Of a stretch of 64,000 nt of DNA, positions 54,136-64,000 are shown piece after piece. The notes beneath the pieces were generated by a model. It did not search any database and was not told the origin of the DNA. It was given only the letters and a program-made list of their open reading frames with translations. The DNA comes from Phytophthora sp. 'mugwort' (taxonomy: Eukaryota > Oomycota > Peronosporomycetes > Peronosporales > Peronosporaceae), in assembly GCA_033558025.1 (NCBI GenBank), contig JAUCEF010000017.1, positions 2,542,001 through 2,606,000 on the forward strand. The letters run 5' to 3'. Made by a program: the position numbers and the translations under genes. Numbering within the stretch: position 1 is the first letter of the stretch; each line of letters opens with the position of its first letter.

Positions 54136-55719
54136 TTATAGCGGCAAAATACGGTCGATCTCTTCCTGAGGGACTCCAAGCTGGTCAAGCTTCTTACGCG
54201 CCGCAGCCTTCTCAAACAGCAGCTGAACCTGTTTCGACTCCAGCTCGCATTTTAGCTTGGCCCGCTCAAGCTCATACATTTCATGGCGCTGATTCTCCTC
54301 ATCGGTAACACGCTTCAGTAGCGCCTCGCGCTCGATCTCCTTCGCGTCCTTGCTGTCTGGCTCGACTTGCGCCTGTGTCCGCGTACGCTTTACCGCTTTT
54401 GTCTCATCTTCTAAGTTTTTCCGTTTAGCAGCATTCGTCTTCGGTGCAGCCTCCTTCTTGGCATTTGCAGCCTGTGCATCTTCTTTCGAACCATTCGTCG
54501 TAGGAGACGCAACGGTCGCAGTTTTGGGAGGTCGTCCTCGCCTCTTCTTAGCAGGCGGCGGCGTAGTTTCCGCAGCCTTCGGTGCAGCTTGCTCCATGGC
54601 AATCTGAACTGCCGAAGACAGAGTTTGCTCTCTCGATGGACCCTTCTTCTTCTTTGGCTCTACTGTCGTCGAGCTCTTCTGTTTCTCAGCAACTTTATCT
54701 CCACCCAAAGACGAAATCTGTCCTTCAGACGTGCTGGTCTTCTCCTGCAACTCCTCTGTCGTCAAACTCTTCCTCGCAGCTGCGTAACCAGGCGACGGCG
54801 CAATCTGTTTCGCCAACCTGCTTACCTTCTTCTGCGGCTGCGTTGGGGTCAAGCTCTTCACCTTTTCAGTGACACCATCCTTCTCAGTAACAAGCTGCTC
54901 TCTAAGCACCTGCCCGTTCCTCTTCTGTATCTCAGCCGGCATCGAAGCTTTTACTTTTTTAGCAGCATTGCCTTTCCCCGCGAAAAGCCGCGCCCTGACC
55001 GCCTGTATCTGCTTCTGCTCTACGGACATTGAGCTCTTCTCGGTCGCCGTCCCCTTGTTCTGCTGAGCAAAAAGCCGGTCTCTAAACGTATTCCTCTTCT
55101 CCACCGGAGCCCCAGCTTTCTTCTCTTCTCCCGTCATGTCCATAGGCTCCGTCCCTTCCCCCTCACTCTCCTCTTCAATCTCCTCCTCACTCTCCTCCTC
55201 ACTCTCCTCCTCACTCTCCTCCTCACTCTCTCCCTCACTTTCCTTCTCACTTTCCTCGCCCTGTTTCTCCGTGTCCACATCCTCTGCACTATCCCCGTCG
55301 AGCTCAATCATCTCCGCGTTCTTCTTACTGAACGGGACGCCTCTGAACGCTGGGTCCAGCCGTCGAAACTGCGGACAAACGTGGTCCACGTGCACGCGCA
55401 CCTCCTTGGTGGCGATTCCCCTCATATAAGCATGGTGCATCCCCGTCTCCAGCAGCCACTGTTTGGCCTGGATGTACTGCTTCTCGATAGCATCCAGCTT
55501 GTAGCGCACAAAGGGCGCCTGGCGGTGCGCTAGCCCCTCTTCTTGCATAACGTCCACCACCTCGCGCACAAGCGGGGCGCGTGGCTCCATACGCCAGCGC
55601 TTGACGTTTCCGGGCGTCGTGAGCCACTGCAGCAGCACGTCCATGGTGGTGGGCGCGCCTGGCCGCACATTGTCCGATAGCGCGCTCTTGTGCGTGGTGC
55701 GGGTCCGCTTAGGCGGCAT
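54136..55719 (-). CDS. TPG-domain protein with AT-hook, internal repeats and conserved coiled-coil tail
   Basis: 527 residues from MPPKRTRTTH; the frame is open 39 codons further up but has no better start. The helical domain lies at about 26-130 (MDVLLQWLTTPGNVKRWRME...QYIQAKQWLLETG...HVCPQFRRL). A Glu/Ser tract encoded by 12 bp DNA repeats (about 155-187) follows. Next come about six degenerate repeats of roughly 30 residues (about 206-400), seen as KRNTFRDRLFAQQNK, IQAVRARLFAGKGN, RNGQVLREQLVTEK and weaker copies. KKRRGRPPKTA is an AT-hook. The tail (YELERAKLKCELESKQVQLL, ARKKL, PQEEIDRILPL) matches the 28 kb and 55869 genes. It is probably nuclear and DNA-binding. The upstream gene ends only 149 bp away on the same strand. 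Confidence 0.75.
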   Translation of the reverse strand: MPPKRTRTTHKSALSDNVRPGAPTTMDVLLQWLTTPGNVKRWRMEPRAPLVREVVDVMQEEGLAHRQAPFVRYKLDAIEKQYIQAKQWLLETGMHHAYMRGIATKEVRVHVDHVCPQFRRLDPAFRGVPFSKKNAEMIELDGDSAEDVDTEKQGEESEKESEGESEEESEEESEEESEEEIEEESEGEGTEPMDMTGEEKKAGAPVEKRNTFRDRLFAQQNKGTATEKSSMSVEQKQIQAVRARLFAGKGNAAKKVKASMPAEIQKRNGQVLREQLVTEKDGVTEKVKSLTPTQPQKKVSRLAKQIAPSPGYAAARKSLTTEELQEKTSTSEGQISSLGGDKVAEKQKSSTTVEPKKKKGPSREQTLSSAVQIAMEQAAPKAAETTPPPAKKRRGRPPKTATVASPTTNGSKEDAQAANAKKEAAPKTNAAKRKNLEDETKAVKRTRTQAQVEPDSKDAKEIEREALLKRVTDEENQRHEMYELERAKLKCELESKQVQLLFEKAAARKKLDQLGVPQEEIDRILPL

Positions 55720-55868
55720 CTTGTGCACGAGGGTATTTTGGATTGTGAAGCTTTCGTCGAGTTGGAGCAACGTTGAGGCAACGTAAGAGTGGTTACGCAA
55801 CTTCCAAACAATGCAAACTGAAGGCGAAAAGTTCAACTTGACCGTGATCGACTTACTACAGTAGACTT

Positions 55869-57968
55869 TTAGCTTAGCACTGGCAGTACGCGGTCGACCT
55901 CGGCGGGATCGATGCCGGCGCTGAGAAGTTTCTTACGGGCGAGAGACCGCTCCATAGCGAGTTGCAGTTGCTTTGCCTGCAGCTCGCACTCGAGCTTGGC
56001 ACGCTCGAGCTTGAACAGCTCTTCGCGCTGGTCTCGTTCCTGCTTTGCACGCTCAATAAACGCCTGGCGCTCGAGATCTCGGATAAAGTTGCTGGGACCA
56101 CTATCTGCCCGAGAACGCTTGGAAGACGACGATGCCTCGCTAGAGCTGCTGCGTTTCCGGGCTGTTCGTTGCGGTACGGGGGACTCAGACTCGACGTCGG
56201 ACTCACTTTGCTCGACCGGCGTTGGGGTGTCCGAGTCCCTTTGCTGGGCCGGCTTGTCAGAGTCTTCTTCCATGTCATCATCCTTGTCGTTGTTCTCGTT
56301 CTTGGATTCGTCCTCTTCAGATTCCGCTTCCTGAGCTGTAGGAGTTTTCAGCTGTGTTGGAGGGACTTCTTCTTCGGTGTCAGAATTATCACTCGCATTT
56401 TCATTTGAGCTACAGCTTGATCCATCACTCGAATCTGCTGCTGCCTTGGAAGAGTCTTGCTCCGGTTCTTCCTCCACTTCCTTCTCATCCTCAATTTCAT
56501 CTGGTTCATCTGCTTTGCCCTTAACTCCGTCATCAATCTCGGTCTGCTCATCGTTTTCCTCGTCGACTTTGGCTTGCTCCACTTGCTCAATCTCTTCGCC
56601 CTTTGGTGTTGCATCAACCTCGTCGGGTTGGGCTAGCGGAATCCGCTCCTCTCCGTCAGCGTCTTCTTCTTGCTCACTTTCACTTTTTTCTTCGTCATCG
56701 TCACTTTCCTCTTCCTCAGAACTACTTTCTTCAGATGCGCTCTGCTGCAGCTTTATTTTAAAGGGACTCCTCATTCCAGTCTTCACACCAACACTAGAAC
56801 GTGGTTTCTTTTCCCCTTCAGAGCTTGCATCTTCACTCTCATCATCATCTTGAGCTTCTGCATGATTTGAAGTTGTCTCTTCCTCCTCCTTCTCATCTTC
56901 TCCTTTTTCCTTTTTCTCACCGTCTACCTCGCCATCGCTCTGTTTATTCTCATCACCGTCGCTTTGGCCATCGTCAACATCTGCCGGAGCGCCTCCTTCT
57001 TCTGCCTCTTCTGCAGCAGAGTTTCTTAAAGCACTAGTGACGTCCTGTTGCCCAACTCTTTTCATCGTTTCGTGTTCATCACTGCTACGAGGCTTACCCT
57101 CCTCAGGTGCCTCCGCTCCCACGTTTGCCGCACAATTATTCGCATCAACGCGTTTATCATCCTCAGCAACAGCGGCGTCTGACTTCTTCTCTTCAGCCTT
57201 ATCCCCCCGGCTACCATCAGCAATAATTAGCCGCCCCGTCTTGCTCCCCGCGTTCTTCTCTTCACCACTCTGCTCTGTCCTCTGCATAATTGATTCGTCT
57301 CCGTTGACGCCGCCCGTTGTCTTCTTCTCTGGTTGCTTACCTCCACCATTTTGCTGCCTCTTTAGCCCAGCCGCAGCATCACGCCTATCATTCTCTAGAC
57401 TCTTCTTCCACTCCCCTGCAGCAGTCTGTTTGCCACCCGCACCTGTACCATCCACAGTCTTCGTTCCGTTCCTCTTGTCAGCAGCAGCAGCAGCAATGAC
57501 CACTCCCATAGCATCGCCCTTCGGTATTGTTTGGGTTTTCTTCACTGCCCCAGCCCTCCCAAAAATCGGCAGCAGTTCTCGATACTGCGGGCAGAGCTTG
57601 AGTACCTCTTCAGCGTCCTTCGGGTCCGCCAGCCCCCGCTGGAATGCATCCAACTGACCCTTCCGAGTTAAGAGCGCGGTGGCAGCCGTAAATTGGTTCT
57701 CCATGTACCAGATTTTGGAGTGCACGTCCCCTATTGCTCGGTTCTGTATGCCGTTGGCCTCAAGCACCTGGATGATCTCCTTGAGAAGACCTTTGCGTTT
57801 CTCTCGACGCCAGCGCTCGGCGTTACCCGGCGTCTTGAACCACGTCATGAGCATTTCCAGCGACGAAGGAGAATCAGGCGACACGCGATCAGAATCCCAT
57901 GGCACAGACCTGCGCCGCACGCGCGTTGCGTCGTCCTTGGTCGGCTTCTTGACCTTGGCCCTTGTCAT
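55869..57968 (-). CDS. TPG-domain protein with long acidic region and conserved coiled-coil tail
   Basis: 699 residues from the ATG at 57968 (MTRAKVKKPTK); an upstream in-frame start would use TTG. A basic head (RVRRR) is followed by the helical domain at about 36-136 (LEMLMTWFKTPGNAERWRRE...ENQFTAATALLTRKG...KLCPQYRELLPIFG). The middle 450 residues are low complexity: first Lys/Gly-rich, then strongly acidic with Ser (for example EESSSEEEESDDDEEKSESE), typical of a disordered nuclear or chromatin protein. The end is the shared coiled coil (FKLERAKLECELQAKQLQLA, ARKKLLSAGIDPAEVDRVLP). It has no HTH. The neighbour at 54136 is a tandem paralogue. The long plus-strand Ser-rich frames opposite it are shadows of the acidic region. 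Confidence 0.75.
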   Translation of the reverse strand: MTRAKVKKPTKDDATRVRRRSVPWDSDRVSPDSPSSLEMLMTWFKTPGNAERWRREKRKGLLKEIIQVLEANGIQNRAIGDVHSKIWYMENQFTAATALLTRKGQLDAFQRGLADPKDAEEVLKLCPQYRELLPIFGRAGAVKKTQTIPKGDAMGVVIAAAAADKRNGTKTVDGTGAGGKQTAAGEWKKSLENDRRDAAAGLKRQQNGGGKQPEKKTTGGVNGDESIMQRTEQSGEEKNAGSKTGRLIIADGSRGDKAEEKKSDAAVAEDDKRVDANNCAANVGAEAPEEGKPRSSDEHETMKRVGQQDVTSALRNSAAEEAEEGGAPADVDDGQSDGDENKQSDGEVDGEKKEKGEDEKEEEETTSNHAEAQDDDESEDASSEGEKKPRSSVGVKTGMRSPFKIKLQQSASEESSSEEEESDDDEEKSESEQEEDADGEERIPLAQPDEVDATPKGEEIEQVEQAKVDEENDEQTEIDDGVKGKADEPDEIEDEKEVEEEPEQDSSKAAADSSDGSSCSSNENASDNSDTEEEVPPTQLKTPTAQEAESEEDESKNENNDKDDDMEEDSDKPAQQRDSDTPTPVEQSESDVESESPVPQRTARKRSSSSEASSSSKRSRADSGPSNFIRDLERQAFIERAKQERDQREELFKLERAKLECELQAKQLQLAMERSLARKKLLSAGIDPAEVDRVLPVLS

Positions 57969-58978
57969 CTTGCAATGCAAAGAGCTACGGGGAGTCAAAG
58001 TCGCTCAAAACTTAATATCGTTTTAGCGGGGGAACTCGTGATACAGGGTTTTGAGTCAAGAGTCTGAGCACCTTGAACAACATTGCATTGACGGTTTAAG
58101 AATCTAGTTACAGTGGCAGAAGCTGAAAGACACCCTAAGTCTAGGATCTTCTTGCAAGCTGTGACCGTGATATTAGCCTGAAACTCTAACTTGAAGATTT
58201 CATCATACCATCTTTCTCGTCTTCTCTACCCTGTGAGGTCACTCTTATTGTGAATTCCGGTTATATTTAGCAAACAAAGTCGCGCGCTACAGAAGGATGC
58301 ACTGGAATTCTTAGGACTTATATCCTGAATCTTACTGAAATCGCAATGATATCACTCTTGCTCAAGTCGCTGAAGACGAAGTGTTTCACAAAGTGCAGTG
58401 TGCGAGGGTGTGAAGTACTTAATAAATTTCAGCGTGAGCGACTTCAGCAGAAACATGTTCTGCATGGATTTGACGCGGGTGACAATGGAGTAGAAGGAGG
58501 AGCGTTGAGGTTTGCGCGTTGGCTGCTGTCGGAGCGGTCCAATAACCACTTGTTCACGGTATAGCTTTGATACTTCTCAGTAGTTAGAGCAAAAGCCGGA
58601 ACGAGTGGCACCCTTAAACCGCAAAAAATGTTTGCGGCAACCACCAAAAACATTTTCAAGATGACCACCAGTGCGTATTGTATCCATAGGGACCCAAGAT
58701 TTGAAAGAAAGTGCTTTACGTCGTGCGCAGTTTTTTTTTTAGTGCCGACAGGAACACTATCTTAACCCTTTAAGTCCGCAACCTCCAAGAATACCCGCAC
58801 TGAATAGCGCTTTCAGGATCCGTCCGAGTGTTAATCCGCTAGCAGCGGGCGGAAGCACAACTACCACAATTTTCGTCAAGATGGCCACCAATACGTTTGC
58901 ATCCACAGCGACCCAAGATAGCGCCAACTAACAATTTGTACTGCACGGAAGGGGACATACTTTAGCCTACACGGACAG
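57969..58978. other. Intergenic with a spaced direct repeat
   Basis: No gene seen. About 50 bp at 58651-58700 (TTCAAGATGACCACCAG...ACCCAAGAT) recur with changes at 58866-58919 (GTCAAGATGGCCACCAA...ACCCAAGAT), 215 bp apart in direct orientation. Confidence 0.5.
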
Positions 58979-59365
58979 TGTAGCGGGGCTGCGTTAGTGC
59001 GTCAGAGGAAGACATATGACTCCCCGAGTTTTAGCTGTGGTTATCCTAACCCCTAAGGTTCCCGCAGAGGCTTAGATCACTCTAGTTATACCACTAGAGA
59101 CTCAAAGAGTCAGTATTCTTAAACCTAGGGCAATACTCTCTTTGATGCTAAAACTATTTGTTTGCTTATCTGCGGCAAAGCCGCCCTGTGGTGTAAATGT
59201 ATGACTCTAACTATCTACCATTGTTAAACCTAGTCAAATGCATATCGAGTGGCCCTGTGGCCACGTACTGAAATCCCGTTAATCCAAGTGGTACCAAGTA
59301 CCACTTACTGCAAGGTGACAAGGAGCACGGCTACACACGTGTTACGTTCGTGTAACCCCGTTACA
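58979..59365 (+). repeat. Putative Gypsy LTR
   Basis: 387 bp that start TGTAGCGGGG and end CCCCGTTACA, so the ends are inverted repeats with one mismatch and follow the TG...CA rule. A gag-like frame begins 127 bp further. No second copy is in the window. Confidence 0.6.
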
Positions 59366-59491
59366 CTCTTCCCCACCAAACCGTGGACACACCGTATACT
59401 GAGGGTCTGATTGTATCAATCGAAAAAGGCCTGGAACCTTCCGCTCCAAGAACGTTTCACTGTTTGTTCCGCATTGAGAGTTCACATTCAG

Positions 59492-60540
59492 ATGTCGACA
59501 GCGAATTGGTCTTTTGATCTCCCTCGTTCGCCTCGCGATAACAGCCCTCGCCGCGGGATAAACCCTTCTGTGTCTCCGACACAGGTGGCGCACCCTCGCG
59601 GCGCTCGGTGCGAGCGTATCACTCAGCGCACAAGCGCCATACGGTCAAAAGACCATGAGTGGAGGCGGCGAAGCCGCTGGAGGCAGTGCCCCGTACGCTT
59701 TGCGCGAGACACCCTCTTTGACGACTTGAGGAAGGTGAAGAGGAGGTCGACTACACTGAGTTCATGATCGGTAGTAGCCCTGTCCCTCGCCGAGCCCACG
59801 CCGCCAACTGCGCGCTTCGAATCCGTTCGAGCTCTCACTCCACGAGTCCTGAGCAATGCGCCTCCTCTACCTTCGCGGGGAACAAGAGATGATCCCGGGG
59901 GATCAGGTGTCGTCACCAATCCTTTGGACGAAGTCCAGGAGCAACAGCTCGCGGCTGATCCGCAGCACCCACGTTCGAGGCGACCTATGGATCGGCCATT
60001 GCTTACCCCGTCATGTCGTGACTATGGCTTTGAGCCTCACGATCCCAGCGAAGTGGATCGCCGAGCAGCATCGCAGTTGCTTAACACATATGTGATTGGG
60101 CCGTCGGCGCAACACCCAACGAGCTCGCCGCGCGAGAGTCTCTCAGAGAAAGAGAGATACTTGACTCCTCAAGTGACTACTCAGCGCGAGTATCGTGAGC
60201 GCCGGCAAGTTCAAGCTCGGCACGAATCGGTTCCACCGATGCGGACTTACCCAGTCGTGGTCCTGTCAGGAGAGACGTATTGGGAAGACGATGCACAGTT
60301 CCAAAGTTGGGTGGAAGGAGCTCGCAAGCTCTCTTCCATTGATGCCCTTCGGGCTAGTTTTAGTTAAACTGATGTTCGAGTCGAACGTCGACTCCGTTTC
60401 GAGTTCTCGAAACTCAAGGCGAAACGCCAATTACCCCCTGCCTACCGGCCTCTCCCCCAGGGCTCTCTCGCACTCGGTGCTTCTGTTGTCACAGCTAGCG
60501 GCTCTCACACTCATGAGGCCGCTCCTCTTCAAGACCAGAG
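59492..60540 (+). pseudogene. Gypsy gag relic (plus strand)
   Basis: Starts MSTANWSFDLPRSPRDNSPR. A shift near 59640 leads to EEGEEEVDYTEFMIGSSPVP, another to FEPHDPSEVDRRAASQLLNT and then SLSEKERYLTPQVTTQREYR and YWEDDAQFQSWVEGARKLSS, with a stop at 60365. After one more shift RFEFSKLKAKRQLPPAYRPL follows. It reads as the matrix/capsid side of a Gypsy gag, though the family is inferred from position after an LTR. It runs into the opposite-strand pol near 60560. Confidence 0.5.
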
Positions 60541-60577
60541 CGACAGCTCTGTTGCTGCCTTGTACCCCCAGCGGCTA

Positions 60578-63500
60578 TTACCGGCAAGCGCCAGGCGAGC
60601 GACGCCTCGGTCGCTGGCCCTCGGGGCTCTGCTGGTCGCGTCGATCGAAAGTGTCCACGACGTCAGGGCAATCTTGCCGGAGGGGAACCTCGTACTCCCA
60701 AGAATCCGTCCACTTCACAAGATATTGGGTACGACCTTGGCGACGACGCCGCGCTACTAAGCGTTCCACATGATAGTGGGAAGTTCCCTGCTCATCGCGC
60801 AACGGCAGTGGAGGTCGATGACCGGTTGGATCCTCGCGCTGCGACTCGCGATCTGCTAGCGGTCGAGGCGGGTGCAGACCCTGTTCGATTCGCTACAGTG
60901 GGCGATGAGACATCGTGACCGTCTCGCTGACGAGATCGATGCCGTGCATCATCGGGTCTACTGGTTTCAGTCTCCTGCCTCGGTTGTCAACCGCCTAGAG
61001 CTCCTGGAGCAGTCCTTTATCGTCGCTTCGAAGCGCTGGACCGTTCGCTCGCTGAGCTGCGTGGTCAGTTGGACCTCCTTGTCCAGCGCTTTGGCCAGCC
61101 ACCGGCTGTGGCGCCAAACCCTCCGCGCTCACCCAAGCCGGGTCTCGATATGGCTTAGGGAAGCCTACGTAAAACACGTGGGGTGTACGCGTCTTCTTCG
61201 GAAGATTGAGCGTGTACGCAAGGCCATTCATGGCCACGACCTTAAAAGGTCCAATGAAGCGCGGGCGCAACTTGGTCGTAACGACCGCAGACACTGCATG
61301 TGTAGGTAGGTTTTTAGCGTTTAATAAAACTCTGTCACCGAGTTATACACTTCAATGTTGCTTCTGCGCTTTGCATCAGCCTGTTCCTTTTGAACATCTT
61401 GGCTTTCAGCCATCGCATCGCGTACTTGTCGTAAGACACTTAACGCGTAGACACGACCGTGTCAACTTGCCTGCGAACTGCAGCTGGGCTGATATCAGCT
61501 AGCCCATCGGCTATCCCTCCCCTAGCATGCCCAGAACCACGGAGCGGTGGCGTCAGCGGGCCTCGAGGGTGTGTGAGACCGTTCAAATAGAACGGGGTGA
61601 AGCCTGTCCAGGCATGCACCGCATTGTTCAATGAAAACCCAACGAGTGGAAGCATCGAGCTCCATTGTTTGGGTCTACCTGGACAGACGCTCTGAATCAT
61701 GTCTTCGACTACGTGATTCTACGCGTTCAGTCTGACCATCGGTCTGCGGGATGGTCCGCCGTGGACATGTCGATCGAGTGCCGAGCATCTGAAAGACTGA
61801 CGTCCAAAACTTACCCGTGAAACGGGGATCTCGATCCGAGACAATTGCCTCAGGCAGACCATGCTGTCGAAAGACACGATCCAGTAACAGCGTGGCTGTT
61901 CCTTCTCCATCGATGGAGTCCGGCACCGCCGCTAAATGAACCATCTTGCTCAATCGGTCGACAAAGACCACGATGCCCATGTTGCCCGCCGCATCCCGTG
62001 GCAGCCCGAACACAAAGTCCATACGCATGGATTGCCAACCCCCGTGGGTACAGGCAAGTTGGCCAACGCGCAGCCGAGTGTGGTGAGGGTTTAACCAGTT
62101 GGCACGTCTCACACGTGCGTACATACGTACTGACCAACTTGTAAAGCTTTGGCCACCAGCAGTGGGATCTCACCGAGCTGTAGGCCATTTCTCGACCGAG
62201 ATGACCGCCAAGTGCCCCCATTTCGTGTATCATGTGCCTCATAGAGGATACGATACTTGAAATCCTCTTCGTGAGGAACCATGACAGGTGGGGTGTCTTC
62301 TGGGCCAGTACCATGGTACAATAGGGCATCATCCAGAGTGTATCGATGTAGCCTCGCGCGCAATGCGCTGACAGCTTAACCTCTGAGTTAGCAAACTCCG
62401 CGCTTCCTAGCGCATGTAGCAGAGCTACACAGGACTCGTCACGCGCGTACGCCGCGCGGATCAAGTCTGTCACAAACGAAGTCATCGTCGTGACGTGAGC
62501 AATCTCATAGTCTGGCCTGTGTGATAACGCATCGGCCAAGACGTTCTGCCTGCCAGGCTTGTACTTCACCTCGAAGTTGTACTCCTCAAAGAAGGAAAGC
62601 CTACGGCCCATTCTCTGAGAGAGATGAGGCGGCTGCGTCGCAGTGCGTAGCGACGCATGATCAGTGTAGATCACAAACGGCTTGGAGTCGAGCAGGTGAA
62701 CCCTGAATTTGACGAGTGCATACTTCATCGTAAGTAGCTCTTTGTCATGAACTGGATAGTTCTTCTCAGCAGCCTTAAGCTGGCGAGATTCAAACACGAT
62801 CACGCGCTCACACCCTTCTGCGTCTGCTTGCAACAAAGCACTGCCGATGGCAAAATCAGACGCGTCGCAGACGACACTAAAAGGACGGACGGGGTCTGGC
62901 AGGGCCAGGATCGGGGTCCGAAGGAGACTCTCCTTAATGGCTTCGAAAGCCGCTTGATGTCCCGTGTCCCAACACCAGTCCACATCCTTCTTGAAAAGAT
63001 TGGACAGTGGCCTTGCCACCTCAGCATAGTTCTTGCTGTACCTGTGCAAGTAATTGGCCAGGCCAAGCCACTGTTGTAAGTCTTTCTGGTTTTTTGAAAC
63101 CGCCCAGTCTACAATGGCCTTGACCTTATCGGGATTCGCTCGAAGGCCTCGCTTCCCAATGAAGCATCCCAGAAACGGGATCTCTTCAGCGTCGAAGACA
63201 CACTTGTCAATGCTGGTATACAACTTCTGTATGGGTATGCACTCGAGCACCGCTCGCAGGGGCTCAATGAGGTTCTCCACATCAGTCTTCCAGTGCTCCG
63301 AACGACTGTGGACGAATATATCGTCGAAGTATGTCCGAGTATACGCCCTGTAGGGCCTGAGAGTAGCGTAACAAGACGATTGAACGTCGCAGGTGCGTTC
63401 GACAGCCCTTGGGGCATTTTACTAGTCACTCCCGGAGCATACCGCTCGGAGTGCTGACCGCCGTAAGCGGAATATCGCTTGCTCGCATGAGCGATTGATA

Positions 63501-64000
63501 GTATTCATCGACCAAGTCGAGGGCACTGTACACCGTACACCCCGTCATGTTGTTCTGGATAACGGCCTTATTATAAGCATGAACGATTCGCCACTTTTGC
63601 CATTCGGCTTTCTGACACAGAACGTAGATGTTGAGTGCGGAGACTTGCTCTCGCGCACCATACCCGCCTCGTGCTTAGCACAGATGGACGCGTCAATGAC
63701 GTCACACTGTTCTCGTGGCAAAAGCCACTGCCTTGTCACGCAGTATTTGTTTCCAGGAAACAGGTCAATCTCATGCCGTACACCTCGATTCGGAGGTAGC
63801 GTCCTGGGAGGTTCCTTCGAGACCACGTTGGATATTCCTTCACCAAAGGGTAGTACGGATCCGAGGGGTCCTTGAGGATCGAGGATCCTGCCCGCGCATT
63901 CAGCGCCTTCTTTGTGTCCTCAAGGACTGCTTTAACCAAAAGCGAGGACGGGTTTATCTCCTCATCAGGTCGTAGAACGACCAACTCGGCTAACTTGCCG
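60578..64000 (-). pseudogene. Gypsy chromovirus pol relic (minus strand, runs off the right edge)
   Basis: Read on the minus strand from the edge: the region before reverse transcriptase (VVLRPDEEINPSSLLVKAVL), then HEIDLFPGNKYCVTRQWLLP, TFCVRKPNGK and VYSALDLVDEYYQ. The catalytic box is TYFDDIFVHS. RNase H follows (VVCDASDFAIGSALLQADAE, VIYTDHASLRT, ADALSHRPDY). The integrase zinc site has GALGGHLGREMAY and CETCQLVKP. The integrase core shows D in MDFVFGLPRD, D in IVSDRDPRFTGKFW and E in TDGQTERVES. The C-terminal domain is PRFIGPFKVVAMNG. The chromodomain is YHVERLVARRRRQGRTQYLV followed by KW. Several shifts and stops break it, and no 3' LTR follows. Confidence 0.85.

Noticed and set aside
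55136..57657. Long plus-strand Ser/Leu-rich open frames opposite the two TPG-domain genes
   Set aside because: They are shadows of the Glu/Asp/Lys-rich coding on the minus strand, with no domain or start context.
1..64000. RXLR or Crinkler effector genes, CRISPR arrays, rRNA genes
   Set aside because: No signal peptide with an RxLR-EER pattern, no LFLAK-type N-terminus, no regularly spaced repeats and no rRNA signature were seen.

Overview
The window looks like a piece of an oomycete nuclear genome, most likely Phytophthora or a close relative. The host genes are GC-rich, with many short GT-AG introns of about 62-104 nt. They encode eukaryotic housekeeping proteins. Between them lie islands of decayed transposons of kinds common in these genomes: a Ty3/Gypsy chromovirus, Copia, Crypton-type tyrosine recombinase, PIF/Harbinger and Tc1. 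Species cannot be fixed from sequence alone.

Layout. 1-4.4 kb: transketolase (-, cut by the left edge), the KEOPS subunit Cgi121/TPRKB (+) and the R2TP co-chaperone subunit RPAP3 (-). 4.4-13.9 kb: a transposon island with a broken PIF/Harbinger transposase, a 6.3 kb chromovirus with 190/185 bp LTRs, and a tyrosine-recombinase relic. 14.3-24.6 kb: a compact host block with NUDCD1-like, OXA1, ATG17-like (-) and two tandem HECT ubiquitin ligases that share a membrane anchor and a RanBP2-type zinc finger. 24.6-27.8 kb: nearly empty, with an ankyrin pseudogene. 27.8-29.4 kb: a CENP-B-type HTH gene. 29.7-47.4 kb: a second, older island holding a Crypton relic, a Copia element interrupted by a Tc1 transposon, and scrambled Copia pieces on both strands. 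49.4-58 kb: a second host block with a short CENP-B HTH gene, thymidine kinase and a MYND-finger gene in divergent orientation, and two tandem genes related to the 28 kb gene. 59-64 kb: a Gypsy LTR and gag (+) facing a Gypsy pol (-) that leaves the right edge.

The most novel signal is a small gene family, scattered over 30 kb, built from three exchangeable modules. These are a CENP-B/Tc5-type DNA-binding N-terminus, an about 105-residue helical domain centred on a W-x-x-(T/V)PG-x-x-x-RW motif, and an about 50-residue C-terminal coiled coil ending in ARKKL...DRI(L/F)P. One gene has all three, two tandem genes have the last two, and one has only the first. None has a transposase catalytic domain.

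Exon structures were worked out by hand from splice signals, reading phase and recalled family patterns. No database search was run.
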